From NCBI GenBank assembly GCA_964509545.1, contig CAZDXQ010000001.1, positions 434,001 to 498,000 on the forward strand: 64,000 bases of DNA. The letters are read 5' to 3'. The DNA comes from JADJWR01 sp964509545. Lineage in GTDB: Bacteria > Pseudomonadota > Gammaproteobacteria > Burkholderiales > Burkholderiaceae_F. How positions within the stretch are numbered: the stretch's first letter is position 1; the number at the start of each line of letters is the position of its first letter. The notes under the pieces were generated by a model. That model made no database searches. It saw nothing but the letters and a program-made list of their open reading frames with translations, and was not told the DNA's origin. Below are positions 8,231 to 17,233 of the stretch, one piece after another. Position numbers and translations under genes: made by a program.

Positions 8231-9460
8231 ATGACATCGGCTCCGCCTTCAACGGCGCTGGCGCGCCAGCTTGCGCGGGCCGAACGGGCGAAGAAATGGC
8301 GCGCGTTTCTGCTCACCGCGCCCCTCGCCGTCTTCCTGCTGCTCACTTTCCTGGCGCCGATCGGCGCGCTGCTGACCCGAAGCGTCGTCGATACCGAACT
8401 GGCGGCGGCGCTGCCGCGCGTGACCGAGCAGATCAGACGCTGGGACGGCCGCGGGCTGCCCGACGAGGCCACCTTCGCCGCACTGATCGGCGACGTACGC
8501 GAAGCGCGCGCCGCCGGCACGCTGGCGCCGGCGGCCACACGGCTGAACTACGACGTCAGCGGCTTCCGCTCGCTGCTGTTCTCCGCCGGCCGACAGCTCC
8601 CGGAAAAGCTCGAGGCATCGGCGCACGACACGCTGCTGGCCATCGACGCCCGCTGGGGCGAGACCGAGACCTGGGGCGCGATCGCGCGTGCCGCCGGGCC
8701 GACCACGTCGCTGTTCCTGCTCGCCGCGCTGGACCTGAAGCGCACCGCCGACGGCCGCTTCGTCGGCGCGCCGCGCGAGGAGGCGATCTTCGTGCAGGTG
8801 CTGGGCCGCACCTTCGGCATCGCCACCGCCGTGACCGTGCTGTGCCTGCTGCTCGGCTACCCGCTCGCCTACGTGCTGGCCACGGCCCCGGCGCGCACGG
8901 CCAACGTGCTGCTGGTGCTGGTGCTGCTGCCGTTCTGGACTTCGCTGCTGGTGCGCACCTCGGCCTGGATCGTGCTGCTGCAGCACGAAGGCGTGCTCAA
9001 TTCGGCGCTGCTGCAGGCCGGCGCGATCGAGGCGCCGCTGGAGATGCTGTACCGCCGCGCCGCCGTGTACACGGCGATGACGCACGTGCTGCTGCCCTTC
9101 ATGGTGCTGCCGCTGTACGCGGTGATGAAGACGATCCCGCCGGTGCACATGCGCGCCGCGCTGTCGCTTGGCGCGCGGCCATTTTCCGCCTTCTGGCGCG
9201 TCTACGCGCCGCAGACGCTGCCCGGCATCGGCGCCGGCGTGCTGATGGTGTTCATCCAGGCGCTCGGCTACTACATCACGCCGGCGCTGGTCGGCGGGCC
9301 GGACGACCAGATGTTGAGCTACTTCATCGCTTTCTACGCCAGCAAGACGATCAACTGGGGCATGGCCGCGTCGCTGTCGCTGTCGCTGCTGGCGGCCACG
9401 GTGGCGCTGTACTACGTCTACGACCGACTGGTCGGCATCGACAGGATCCGGATGGGGTGA
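8231..9460 (+). CDS. ABC transporter permease, PotB-like, with long periplasmic insertion
   Basis: A 409-residue binding-protein-dependent permease. TM1 is FLLTAPLAVFLLLTFLAPIG (residues 24-45). A hydrophilic insertion of about 140 residues, rich in charged residues, precedes the remaining five membrane segments, which begin near FGIATAVTVLCLLLGYPLAYVL. The EAA-loop region is AALSLGARPFSAFWRVYAPQ. The extra periplasmic segment makes it longer than the classic PotB (about 280 residues), a form seen in some proteobacterial transporters. It starts 100 bases after the binding protein, beyond the stem-loop, and is followed two bases later by the second permease. Confidence 0.9.
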   Translation: MTSAPPSTALARQLARAERAKKWRAFLLTAPLAVFLLLTFLAPIGALLTRSVVDTELAAALPRVTEQIRRWDGRGLPDEATFAALIGDVREARAAGTLAPAATRLNYDVSGFRSLLFSAGRQLPEKLEASAHDTLLAIDARWGETETWGAIARAAGPTTSLFLLAALDLKRTADGRFVGAPREEAIFVQVLGRTFGIATAVTVLCLLLGYPLAYVLATAPARTANVLLVLVLLPFWTSLLVRTSAWIVLLQHEGVLNSALLQAGAIEAPLEMLYRRAAVYTAMTHVLLPFMVLPLYAVMKTIPPVHMRAALSLGARPFSAFWRVYAPQTLPGIGAGVLMVFIQALGYYITPALVGGPDDQMLSYFIAFYASKTINWGMAASLSLSLLAATVALYYVYDRLVGIDRIRMG

Positions 9461-9462
9461 CG

Positions 9463-10290
9463 ATGCACGCCGCCTACGAGACCGTGGGACAGAAGTTTGC
9501 GCGCTGGGCGCTGCGGGCCGTTGCCGGCTTCGTGCTGCTGTTCCTGATCGCGCCGATCGGCGTGATCGTGCCGCTGTCGTTCTCCGCCGGTTCGTTCCTG
9601 CACTTTCCGCTGCCGGGCCTGTCGCTGCGCTGGTACGAGGACTTCTTCACCTCCGACCTGTGGCTGCCGGCGCTGAAGAACAGCCTGATCGTGGGCGCAG
9701 GCAGCACGCTGATCGCCACCACGCTCGGCACGTTGGCCGCCTTCGGCTTCTGGCGGGCGCGTTTCCCCGGACGGCGACTTCTGTTCGCAGTGCTGCTGTC
9801 GCCGCTGGTGGTGCCGGTGGTGATCGTCGCCGTCGGCGTGTACTTCGCTTTCGCCAAGGCCGGGCTCACGGATGGTTACCTCGGCCTGATGCTGGCGCAC
9901 GCGGCGCTCGGCAGCCCGTTCGTGCTCGTCACCGTGCTGTCGACGCTGTCGGGCTTCGACCGAAGCCTGCTCAATGCAGCGGCGAGCCTCGGTGCGCCGC
10001 CATGGCTCGCTTTCCGCAAGGTGGCGCTGCCGATCATCTTCCCCGGCGTGTTCTCGGGCGCGCTGTTCGCCTTCGCCACCTCGTTCGACGAAGTCGTCGT
10101 CGCGCTGCTGCTGACCGGGCCCGGCCAGCGCACGCTGCCGCGGCAGATGTTCGCCGGCATCAACGACAACATCAGCCTGACCATCACCGCCGCCGGCACG
10201 CTGCTGGTGCTGCTCGCCTGCCTGCTGCTCGTGGCCGCCGAGGCGCTGCGCCGGAGGTCGGAGCGCATGCGCACGCGGCTGCCGGGCTGA
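9463..10290 (+). CDS. ABC transporter permease, PotC-like
   Basis: A 275-residue inner-membrane permease with six predicted helices, starting with VAGFVLLFLIAPIGVIVPLS and ending with LLVLLACLLLVAAEAL. The EAA-loop, which contacts the ATPase, is LLNAAASLGAPPWLAFRKVALP. The ATG at 9463 is only two bases beyond the stop of the first permease, so translation is probably coupled. Together the pair forms the channel for the amine transporter encoded by this operon. Confidence 0.92.
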   Translation: MHAAYETVGQKFARWALRAVAGFVLLFLIAPIGVIVPLSFSAGSFLHFPLPGLSLRWYEDFFTSDLWLPALKNSLIVGAGSTLIATTLGTLAAFGFWRARFPGRRLLFAVLLSPLVVPVVIVAVGVYFAFAKAGLTDGYLGLMLAHAALGSPFVLVTVLSTLSGFDRSLLNAAASLGAPPWLAFRKVALPIIFPGVFSGALFAFATSFDEVVVALLLTGPGQRTLPRQMFAGINDNISLTITAAGTLLVLLACLLLVAAEALRRRSERMRTRLPG

Positions 10291-10378
10291 CCGCGCCATG
10301 AACTCGGCCCTGTCCTGGTGATGGCAGGCGGCATTGCGGCGACAATCCATTCGACTTGACACCGACAGGCCGCAGCCC

Positions 10379-11701
10379 GTGAAACGCATCGTCATCTGCG
10401 GCGCCGCGGGCCGCGACTTTCACAACTTCAACACCGTCTTTCGCGACGACACGACGGTGCAGGTCGTCGCCTTCACCGCGGCGCAGGTTCCCGGCATCGA
10501 CAGGCGGCGCTACCCGGCGAGCCTGGCGGGTCCCCGCTATCCGGACGGCATCCCGATCATGCCGGAGGCCGAACTCGACGCACTGTGCCGCCGCGAGCGC
10601 GTCGACACGGTCGTCTTCGCCTACAGCGACGTCAGCCATCTCGACGTGATGCACGTCGCCTCGCGCGCGCTGGCCGCCGGCTGCGGCTTCGCCCTGCTCG
10701 GCCCGCGGGCGACGATGCTCGCCGCGCGCCGGCCGGTGGTCGCCGTCTCGGCGGTGCGCACCGGCTGCGGCAAGTCGCAGACGGCGCGCCACCTCGCCCG
10801 GGCGCTGAAAGGACGCGGGCTGCGCGTGGCCGTCACGCGCCATCCGATGCCTTACGGCAATCTCGATCTGCAGCGGGTACAGGAATTCCACGCCCTGGCC
10901 GACCTCGATGCGGCGCACTGCACGCTCGAGGAGCGCGAGGAATTCGAACCGCACGTCGAGGCCGGCCACGCAGTCTTCGCCGGCGTCGACTATGCGGCGG
11001 TGCTGGCGGCTGCCGAACGGTCCTGCGACGTGGTGGTATGGGACGGCGGCAACAATGACTTCCCCTTTTTCGTGCCGACCGTCCACGTGGTCGTCTGCGA
11101 CGCGCTGCGGCCCGATCAGCTGACCACGCATCATCCCGGCGAGGCCGTGCTGCGCATGGCCGACATCGTCGTCATCAACAAGGTCGACGCGGCGGCGGTC
11201 GAGGACGTGGCCCGCCTCGAATCGGCTGTCGCGCGCATCGTTCCCGGCGTGCCGATCGTGCGTGCCGCCTCGCCGGTGCGCGTCGACGATTCGCAGGCGC
11301 TGCGCGGCAAGCGCGTGCTCGTGGTCGAGGACGGCCCGACCCTCACGCACGGCGGCATGGCCTGCGGCGCCGGCGTTCGCGCACTGCAGGCGATCGACCA
11401 TGCCGGCATCGTCGACCCGCGCGCGAGCGCAGCACCCGAGATCGCCCGCGTCTATGCGCAGTACCCGCACATCGGCCCGGTGCTGCCGGCGATGGGCTAC
11501 AGCGATACCCAGCTTGCCGCGCTGCGGGCGACGATCAATGCGAGTGCTGCGCAGGTGGTGCTCGCTGCGACACCGATTGACCTCGCCCGCCTCGGCGGTA
11601 TCGACCGGCCGGTGGTGCGCGCGCGCTACGGCTACGCCGACGCGGGCACACCGACACTGGCGAGCCTCGTACTGCAGCAACTCGACGCCGCGCTCGCTTA
11701 A
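10379..11701 (+). CDS. P-loop GTPase related to cyclic 2,3-diphosphoglycerate synthetase (COG2403-like)
   Basis: A 440-residue protein beginning at a GTG (10379) with a Rossmann-like N-terminus, KRIVICGAAGRDFHNF. A P-loop follows, SAVRTGCGKSQTARHL, near residue 127, and then VVWDGGNNDFPF and INKVDAAAV (an NKxD-like guanine specificity motif). This matches predicted GTPases of the COG2403 family, which are related to archaeal cyclic 2,3-diphosphoglycerate synthetase. In bacteria the reaction is not established. It lies 88 bases after the amine transporter operon on the same strand and may or may not be part of it. Confidence 0.78.
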   Translation: MKRIVICGAAGRDFHNFNTVFRDDTTVQVVAFTAAQVPGIDRRRYPASLAGPRYPDGIPIMPEAELDALCRRERVDTVVFAYSDVSHLDVMHVASRALAAGCGFALLGPRATMLAARRPVVAVSAVRTGCGKSQTARHLARALKGRGLRVAVTRHPMPYGNLDLQRVQEFHALADLDAAHCTLEEREEFEPHVEAGHAVFAGVDYAAVLAAAERSCDVVVWDGGNNDFPFFVPTVHVVVCDALRPDQLTTHHPGEAVLRMADIVVINKVDAAAVEDVARLESAVARIVPGVPIVRAASPVRVDDSQALRGKRVLVVEDGPTLTHGGMACGAGVRALQAIDHAGIVDPRASAAPEIARVYAQYPHIGPVLPAMGYSDTQLAALRATINASAAQVVLAATPIDLARLGGIDRPVVRARYGYADAGTPTLASLVLQQLDAALA

Positions 11702-11976
11702 ACGGGCCCTGCGGCCGTCCTTCAGTTCGCGCGTGCCCGGGCGACCCCGCCGGTTCGGCCGCCGCGTTGCTTTCGCGACGGACGGCGCGCCCGCCCGCAC
11801 CCGTCGACGCCGGCCTGTGCGCGGATTCGCCGGCCGAGGGTTCGGTCCTGACGCCCATCGGCGATCACGGATTGAAGTCGAACGCAGTCGCTTCTAGCGT
11901 GTCGGATCCTCCACCTCCGCGTGCGACCGCTCTCGCTCGGCGAGGCGATCCGCATGCATTCGCAGGGAGAATCCAC

Positions 11977-13368
11977 ATGACCCACGCGCAACTCCTCGGC
12001 ACGGGCGGATCCGCGGTCGCAGAAAACCGCATCGAGGCGTTCCGGGCCTCGTTCAGCGGCGAGACGATCCGCCCCGGCGACGCGGCCTACGACGCGGCGC
12101 GCCGGATCTGGAACGCCAGCATCGACAAGCGGCCCGGCATGATCGCCCGCTGCTCGGGCGTGGCCGACGTCATCGCGGCGGTGAACTTCGCCCGCGAGAA
12201 CGATCTGCTGGTCGCCATCCGCGGCGGCGGACACAACGTCGGCGGCCGGGCGCTGTGCGACGGCGGCCTGGTCATCGACCTGTCCCGCATGAAAGGCATC
12301 CTGGTCGACGCCGCGAAGCGCCGCGCCCGGGTGCAGGCCGGGGCGACGCTCGGCGATGTCGATCGCGAAACGCATGTCCACGGTCTCGCCGTGCCGACGG
12401 GCGTGATCTCGAAGACCGGCATCGCCGGACTGACCCTTGGCGGCGGCGTCGGCTGGCTGGTGCGCAAGTACGGCCTGACCTGCGACAACGTGCTGTCGTT
12501 CGATCTCGTGCGTGCGGACGGCAAGCCGGTCGTCGCCAGCGCCACGCGGAACAAGGATCTGTTCTGGGCGCTGCGCGGCGGCGGCGGAAATTTCGGCGTG
12601 GTCACCGCGTTCGAGTTCCGGCTGCACCCGGTCAGCACCGTCCTCGGCGGAATGGTCGTCCATCCGCGCGCCGCGGCCGCCGACCTGCTGCGCTTCTACC
12701 GCGGCCTCGTCGGCGCCGCGCCGGAAGAACTGACCGCCTACGCAGTGCTGATGACCACCCCCGATGGCGTGCCGGCGATCGCGGTGGCGGTCTGCCACTG
12801 CGGCAACCTCGGCGACGGCGAGCGCGAGCTGCAGCCCTTGCGGTCGTTCGGCGCGCCGCTGATGGATGCGATCCAGCCGATGCCGTTTCCGCAGATGCAG
12901 TCGCTGCTCGACGGCGCGTTCCCCAGCGGCTACCACAACTACTGGAAGTCGGCCTTTCTGCCGCAGCTGACCGATGACGCCATCGACACGATCGTCGAGC
13001 ACGCCAACCGCGCCGCCTCGCCGCTCACGGCGATCGCCATCGAGTACTACGGCGGCGCAGCCGGCCGCCTCGGCCTCGCCGATGCGGCGTTCGCGCACCG
13101 CTCGGCCGAATACGTCGTCGGCATGTTCGCCGTCTGGAAGGATCCGGCCGAATCGGCAACGCACATCGCCTGGACACGCAATCTCGCTGCTGAACTCGAA
13201 CGCTTCGCCAGCAGCGCCAATCTGCTGAACTACCTCGGCGAAGACGCCGACCGCAGCGCGATCGAAGCGGTTTTCGGCGCCAACTACGAGCGGCTGCAGA
13301 AAGTGAAGAAGAAGTACGACCCGACGAACTTCTTCCGCGTCAACCAGAACATCGAGCCGCACCGCTGA
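11977..13368 (+). CDS. FAD-binding oxidoreductase, berberine-bridge / 6-hydroxynicotine oxidase type
   Basis: A 463-residue PCMH-type flavoprotein. The FAD-binding segment contains VAIRGGGHNVGG, whose His is the expected covalent flavin attachment site, and TGIAGLTLGGGVGWLVRKYG. The Cys used by bicovalent members is absent (the segment reads PTGVISKTGIAG), so flavin is probably attached through one bond. A C-terminal BBE motif is present (ANYERLQKVKKKYDPTNFFR). Family members oxidise alcohols, sugars or amines with oxygen. The start at 11977 has AGGGAG upstream; about 275 bases separate it from the previous gene, so it probably has its own promoter. Confidence 0.88.
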   Translation: MTHAQLLGTGGSAVAENRIEAFRASFSGETIRPGDAAYDAARRIWNASIDKRPGMIARCSGVADVIAAVNFARENDLLVAIRGGGHNVGGRALCDGGLVIDLSRMKGILVDAAKRRARVQAGATLGDVDRETHVHGLAVPTGVISKTGIAGLTLGGGVGWLVRKYGLTCDNVLSFDLVRADGKPVVASATRNKDLFWALRGGGGNFGVVTAFEFRLHPVSTVLGGMVVHPRAAAADLLRFYRGLVGAAPEELTAYAVLMTTPDGVPAIAVAVCHCGNLGDGERELQPLRSFGAPLMDAIQPMPFPQMQSLLDGAFPSGYHNYWKSAFLPQLTDDAIDTIVEHANRAASPLTAIAIEYYGGAAGRLGLADAAFAHRSAEYVVGMFAVWKDPAESATHIAWTRNLAAELERFASSANLLNYLGEDADRSAIEAVFGANYERLQKVKKKYDPTNFFRVNQNIEPHR

Positions 13369-13589
13369 CGCTTCGTTGCGGGCTGCGACCGTGCGCCGCC
13401 ACCGGGCGGCTCCGCGTCGCGCCGACCACGCGATCGACCGCGCCGTGGGGTGGTTCGCTTCGGGCTTGCCTCGGTCGGGCGCGGGCACGCGGGGGGCGAA
13501 CCTTCCGCCCAAGCGACACCGCCGGCGCGATGGCCGGCGCGGCGACGCTCTGGCAAGCTTGCGCCTGCGCCGCGCGCGAGGGATCCGCC

Positions 13590-13973
13590 ATGACCACCCA
13601 GGGCTTCACCGTCAGCCATCTGCGCGATGCGCATTTCGAATCCGGCCTGCGCGCGTTCTTCGAGTACCGCGACCTCGGTATCCGCGAGGCCACCGACGGC
13701 CGCGTCGTCGCGCACGTGATCCGCGGCAAGCCGGGCGCGCACTTTTCCGGCCAGCCGCACCGGCACGATGCGACCTTCCAGCTCGTCTACGTGCTGAAAG
13801 GCTGGATCGAGTTCGAGTACGAGGGGCAGGGCACGGTCAGGCTGGTGGCGGGCTCCTGCGTGTACCAGCCGCCGCTGATCCGCCACCGAGAGATCGGCCA
13901 TAGCGAGGACGTCGAGCTGCTGGAAATCGTGATGCCGGCCGATTTCGCCACCGAAGAAGTGCCGGCGGTCTGA
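13590..13973 (+). CDS. Small cupin-domain protein
   Basis: A 127-residue single-domain cupin. Conserved motif 1 is visible as HFSGQPHRHDATFQLVYVLKG, with metal-binding histidines, and motif 2 as the region around GSCVYQPPLIRHREIGHS. No fused domain is present. Cupins of this size are metal-dependent dioxygenases, isomerases or ligand-binding proteins, and the sequence does not tell which. It is followed 18 bases later by the M28 peptidase gene, so they are likely cotranscribed. Confidence 0.8.
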   Translation: MTTQGFTVSHLRDAHFESGLRAFFEYRDLGIREATDGRVVAHVIRGKPGAHFSGQPHRHDATFQLVYVLKGWIEFEYEGQGTVRLVAGSCVYQPPLIRHREIGHSEDVELLEIVMPADFATEEVPAV

Positions 13974-13991
13974 CGCCAACGGCAGCGCACG

Positions 13992-14873
13992 ATGCCGGCC
14001 GTGGCCGACACGCTCGAAGCCCGGCTGCGCCGCCACGTCGAGAAGCTGGCCGGCGAGATCGGCGAGCGCCATGTGCTGCGGCCGCAGGCGCTGCACGAGG
14101 CCGAGCGCTACATCAGCGCAGCCCTGCGCGCGGCCGGCCACGCGGTCGACCGCCAGAACTACGAGGCGCAGGGCGTGGACTGCGCCAACCTCGAAATCAC
14201 GATCGCGGGAACCCGTCGTTCGGCGCAGATCGTGCTGGCCGGCGCGCACTACGACACCGTGCCCGGCTCGCCCGGCGCCGACGACAACGCCAGCGGCGTG
14301 GCGGCGATCCTCGAGCTCGCCCGGCTGCTCGTCGAAGCGAGGCCGGAACGAACGATCAAGCTGGTTGCCTTCGTCAACGAGGAGCCGCCGTTCTTCTTCT
14401 GGGGCGAGATGGGAAGCAAGGTGTACGCGCGCGCGGCACGAGCCCGCGGCGATGACATCCGGGTGATGCTGTCGCTGGAGATGCTCGGCTGCTACTCGGA
14501 CGACAAGGGCAGCCAGGGCTACCCGCCGCTGCTGAAGTACTTCTATCCGGCGCAGGGCGACTACATCGCCTTCGTTTCGAACATCCGCTCGCGCCACGCG
14601 CTGCGCAGCGTCTTCGACGCCTTCCGCGCTTCAAGCCGGTTTCCGGCCGAGAAGCTCGCCGCCCCGGCGCTGGTGCCCGGCATCGGTTGGAGCGACCAGC
14701 TGTCGTTCTGGCGCGAGGGCTATCCGGCGGCGATGGTCACCGACACCGCCTTCCACCGCTACCGCCACTACCACCAGCCGACCGACACGCCGGAAAAGCT
14801 CGACTATGCGCGCATGGCGCAGGTGGTCGAGGGCCTGGCGCGTACGCTCGAAGCGCTGGCCTCGCCGCGCTGA
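13992..14873 (+). CDS. M28 family zinc aminopeptidase
   Basis: A 293-residue peptidase with the M28 metal and catalytic motifs in order: AGAHYDTVPGSPGADDNASGVAA (first His, Asp), AFVNEEPPFFF (catalytic Glu-Glu), and FHRYRHYHQPTDTPEKLDY (last metal His). No signal peptide is evident, so it should act in the cytoplasm. Substrate could be a peptide or an acylated amino compound. It sits between the cupin and the O-methyltransferase genes on the same strand with gaps of 18 and 24 bases, suggesting a three-gene unit. Confidence 0.87.
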   Translation: MPAVADTLEARLRRHVEKLAGEIGERHVLRPQALHEAERYISAALRAAGHAVDRQNYEAQGVDCANLEITIAGTRRSAQIVLAGAHYDTVPGSPGADDNASGVAAILELARLLVEARPERTIKLVAFVNEEPPFFFWGEMGSKVYARAARARGDDIRVMLSLEMLGCYSDDKGSQGYPPLLKYFYPAQGDYIAFVSNIRSRHALRSVFDAFRASSRFPAEKLAAPALVPGIGWSDQLSFWREGYPAAMVTDTAFHRYRHYHQPTDTPEKLDYARMAQVVEGLARTLEALASPR

Positions 14874-14897
14874 GCGAAGGACACCCGGGGAAGTGCG

Positions 14898-15557
14898 ATG
14901 TCGAATCGAACGCTGAACCTCGACGACCGCCTGTACGGCTACCTGCTCGACCATTCGCTGCGCGAGCACCCCGAACTGGCCGCGCTGCGCGCGGCCACGC
15001 GCGCGCATCCGCACGGCCGCATGCAGATCTCGCCCGAGCAGGGCCAGTTCATGGCGATGCTGGTGAAGCTCGTCGGCGCGCGGCGCACCATCGAGGTCGG
15101 CGTGTTCACCGGCTACAGCGCGCTGGCGGTGGCGCTGGCCCTGCCCGAGGACGGCCGCATCCTCGCCTGCGACATCAGCGAAGAGTTCACCTCGGTCGGG
15201 CGGCCGTACTGGCAGCGCGCCGGCGTGGCGCACAAGATCGAACTGGTGCTGGCGCCGGCGCTGGCCACGCTCGCCGCGCGGCTGGCAGCGGGCGCGGCTG
15301 CGAGCTACGACTTCGCCTTCATCGACGCCGACAAGGCCAGCTACGACGGCTACTACGAGCGCTGCCTGCGCCTCGTCCGCCCCGGCGGCCTGATCGCCGT
15401 CGACAACACGCTGTGGCGCGGCCGCGTCGCCGAGGCGGCGAAGGACGACGATACCGCCGCGCTGCAGGCATTCAACCGCAAGCTGCACGTCGACGAGCGT
15501 GTCGACCTGTCGCTGCTGCCGATCGGTGACGGGCTGACGCTGGCGCGACGCCGCTGA
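14898..15557 (+). CDS. Class I SAM-dependent O-methyltransferase (caffeoyl-CoA/catechol type)
   Basis: A 219-residue protein of methyltransferase family 3. The SAM-binding motif is VGVFTGYSALAVALAL, and metal-binding acidic residues are present in FAFIDADKASYDGYYERCL and in IAVDNTLWRG. These cation-dependent enzymes methylate catechol-type hydroxyls. ATG at 14898 follows a GGGGAAG ribosome binding site. It ends the cupin/peptidase/methyltransferase group and converges on the SoxX-like gene. Confidence 0.9.
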   Translation: MSNRTLNLDDRLYGYLLDHSLREHPELAALRAATRAHPHGRMQISPEQGQFMAMLVKLVGARRTIEVGVFTGYSALAVALALPEDGRILACDISEEFTSVGRPYWQRAGVAHKIELVLAPALATLAARLAAGAAASYDFAFIDADKASYDGYYERCLRLVRPGGLIAVDNTLWRGRVAEAAKDDDTAALQAFNRKLHVDERVDLSLLPIGDGLTLARRR

Positions 15558-15581
15558 GGCGCCAGGCAACGGGACCGGCCG

Positions 15582-16004
15582 CTATTTCGACTTCAGCGTC
15601 GACAGGTAGGCGACCACGTCCTCGATCTCGGCCGCCGACAGCGCGGGCTTGTCGGCATCGGCGCCGCCGGCCTTGTGGAAGCTTGGCATCGCCGTGCCGC
15701 GCGTGATCCGCGAATAGTCGACCACGCTCAGCCGAAGCTGCGCCGGCGTCAGCGCCGAGCCGACGCCGTCGAGCGCCGGTCCCTTGTCGCCGCCGGCAGC
15801 GAGTTCCTTGTCCTTCTTCACCGCGTGGCACTGCAGGCAATTGGCCGTCTCGCGCTTTGCCAGCAGGGCGCGGCCGCGCGCGGCATCGCCGGGCTTGCCG
15901 GTCAGCGACTGCGGAATGCCGTCGCCGACGACCTTGTACGGCGCGACCTGCGCCGTGGCGGAGGCGGCAGCAATCAGGAAAGCGAACAACAGCGGCTTTT
16001 TCAT
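15582..16004 (-). CDS. SoxX-like class I cytochrome c
   Basis: A 140-residue secreted monohaem cytochrome. It has a signal peptide (MKKPLLFAFLIAAASATA), a CLQCH haem motif and a likely distal methionine in RGTAMPSFHK. The sequence before the haem (IPQSLTGKPGDAARGRALL) is the signature of SoxX, the small subunit that pairs with SoxA in thiosulfate oxidation. No soxA, soxYZ, soxB or other sulfur-oxidation gene is in this window, so it is either an isolated copy or has taken another electron-transfer role. The start at 16004 was chosen because it begins the signal peptide. Confidence 0.82.
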   Translation of the reverse strand: MKKPLLFAFLIAAASATAQVAPYKVVGDGIPQSLTGKPGDAARGRALLAKRETANCLQCHAVKKDKELAAGGDKGPALDGVGSALTPAQLRLSVVDYSRITRGTAMPSFHKAGGADADKPALSAAEIEDVVAYLSTLKSK

Positions 16005-16206
16005 GGGCAGGTCCTCGATGGGTTCGCTGCGGCGGCAGCAGCCGGCCGGACCGCGCGCCGTTGCAGTCTGGCAAATCGGCGCCGGCAAGTATTGGCGCAT
16101 CTCAAGACCCGGCGCCCGCGGCCCGCCGGAGCCGCCCCGCAGGCCGCGCGCCATACGAAAGCGCGGGAAGCGGCTACAGTGGCCCGGCTACCCGTCACTG
16201 CCCACC

Positions 16207-17220
16207 ATGCGCCCGCTGTTCGAACCGGCACTGGTCAACGACACCTTTGGCGACCCCGGCCTGTACGCCGACTTCCGCGACGAGCGCCGGGCGCTGCTGT
16301 TCGACCTCGGCGATGTCTCCGGACTGGTGCCGCGCAAGCTGCTGCGCCTGTCGGACATCTTCGTCACGCACGCCCACCTCGACCACTTCATCGGCTTCGA
16401 CCACTGGCTGCGCGTCGTGCTCGGCCGCAAGGAACGGGTGCGCCTCTACGGCGGGCCCGACTTCATCGCGCAGGTCGAGCACAAGCTCGGCGCCTACACG
16501 TGGAACGTCGTCCATCGCTACGAAGTGCCGCTGACGATCGAGGCCTATGAACTGGCGCCCGACGGCAGCGGCCGCGCGGCGCATTTTTCCAGCCGCAGCC
16601 GTTTTGCGCGCGACGCCGAGGCGTCATGGCCGCGGACGGAAGACATCGTGCTGGCGGAAGACCGCTTCCGCGTGCGCGCTGCCTTCCTCGACCACGACAT
16701 CCCGTGCCTGGCTTTCGCGCTCGAAGAATCGGTGCACGTGAACGTGTGGAAGAACCGCCTCGCCGAATTCGGGCTGCCGACCGGGCCGTGGCTGCGTGCC
16801 GTCAAGCAGGCGGTGCTCGCCGGTGCGCCGGACGACACGCCGATCGACGTGCACTGGCAGGACCGCGACGGCCGGCACCGCGACACGCGCCGGCTCGGCG
16901 AACTGCGCGGCGCGCTCGAACTGGTGCCCGGCCGCCGCGTCGGCTACGTGACCGACATCCGCTACAGCGAAGCGAACCTGCTGGCGCTCGACCGCCTGCT
17001 GGCCGGTGTCGACATCCTGTTCATCGAAAGCGTGTTCCTCGCCGCCGACGGCGGGCATGCCGAGCGCAAGAACCACCTCACCGCGGCGCAGGCTGGCGCC
17101 ATCGCCCGCCGCCTCGGCGCCAAGGCGGTGGTGCCGTTTCACTTCTCGCCGCGCTACGAGGAACGCGCCGCCGACGTGCAGGCCGAGGTGCAGGCGGCCT
17201 GGCGCGGCGCGGCGGATTGA
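16207..17220 (+). CDS. Metallo-beta-lactamase fold hydrolase, RNase Z-like
   Basis: A 337-residue protein with the zinc-binding motif THAHLDHF (HxHxDH) near residue 58, a later metal His in FLDHDIPCLAFAL, and a C-terminal VVPFHFSPRYEERA. The general layout and LFDLGDVSG start are those of RNase Z-like and related phosphodiesterase families. The length is close to RNase Z (about 305-330). A true tRNA 3' processing role is not proven. The ATG at 16207 begins the conserved part. It is divergent from the SoxX gene and convergent with the primase gene. Confidence 0.82.
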   Translation: MRPLFEPALVNDTFGDPGLYADFRDERRALLFDLGDVSGLVPRKLLRLSDIFVTHAHLDHFIGFDHWLRVVLGRKERVRLYGGPDFIAQVEHKLGAYTWNVVHRYEVPLTIEAYELAPDGSGRAAHFSSRSRFARDAEASWPRTEDIVLAEDRFRVRAAFLDHDIPCLAFALEESVHVNVWKNRLAEFGLPTGPWLRAVKQAVLAGAPDDTPIDVHWQDRDGRHRDTRRLGELRGALELVPGRRVGYVTDIRYSEANLLALDRLLAGVDILFIESVFLAADGGHAERKNHLTAAQAGAIARRLGAKAVVPFHFSPRYEERAADVQAEVQAAWRGAAD

Positions 17221-17233
17221 CATCGCGCCGGGC

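Noticed and set aside
11722..13512. Minus-strand open frame opposite the berberine-bridge-type oxidase
   Set aside because: Shadow frame; the plus-strand gene has the FAD-binding and BBE motifs.
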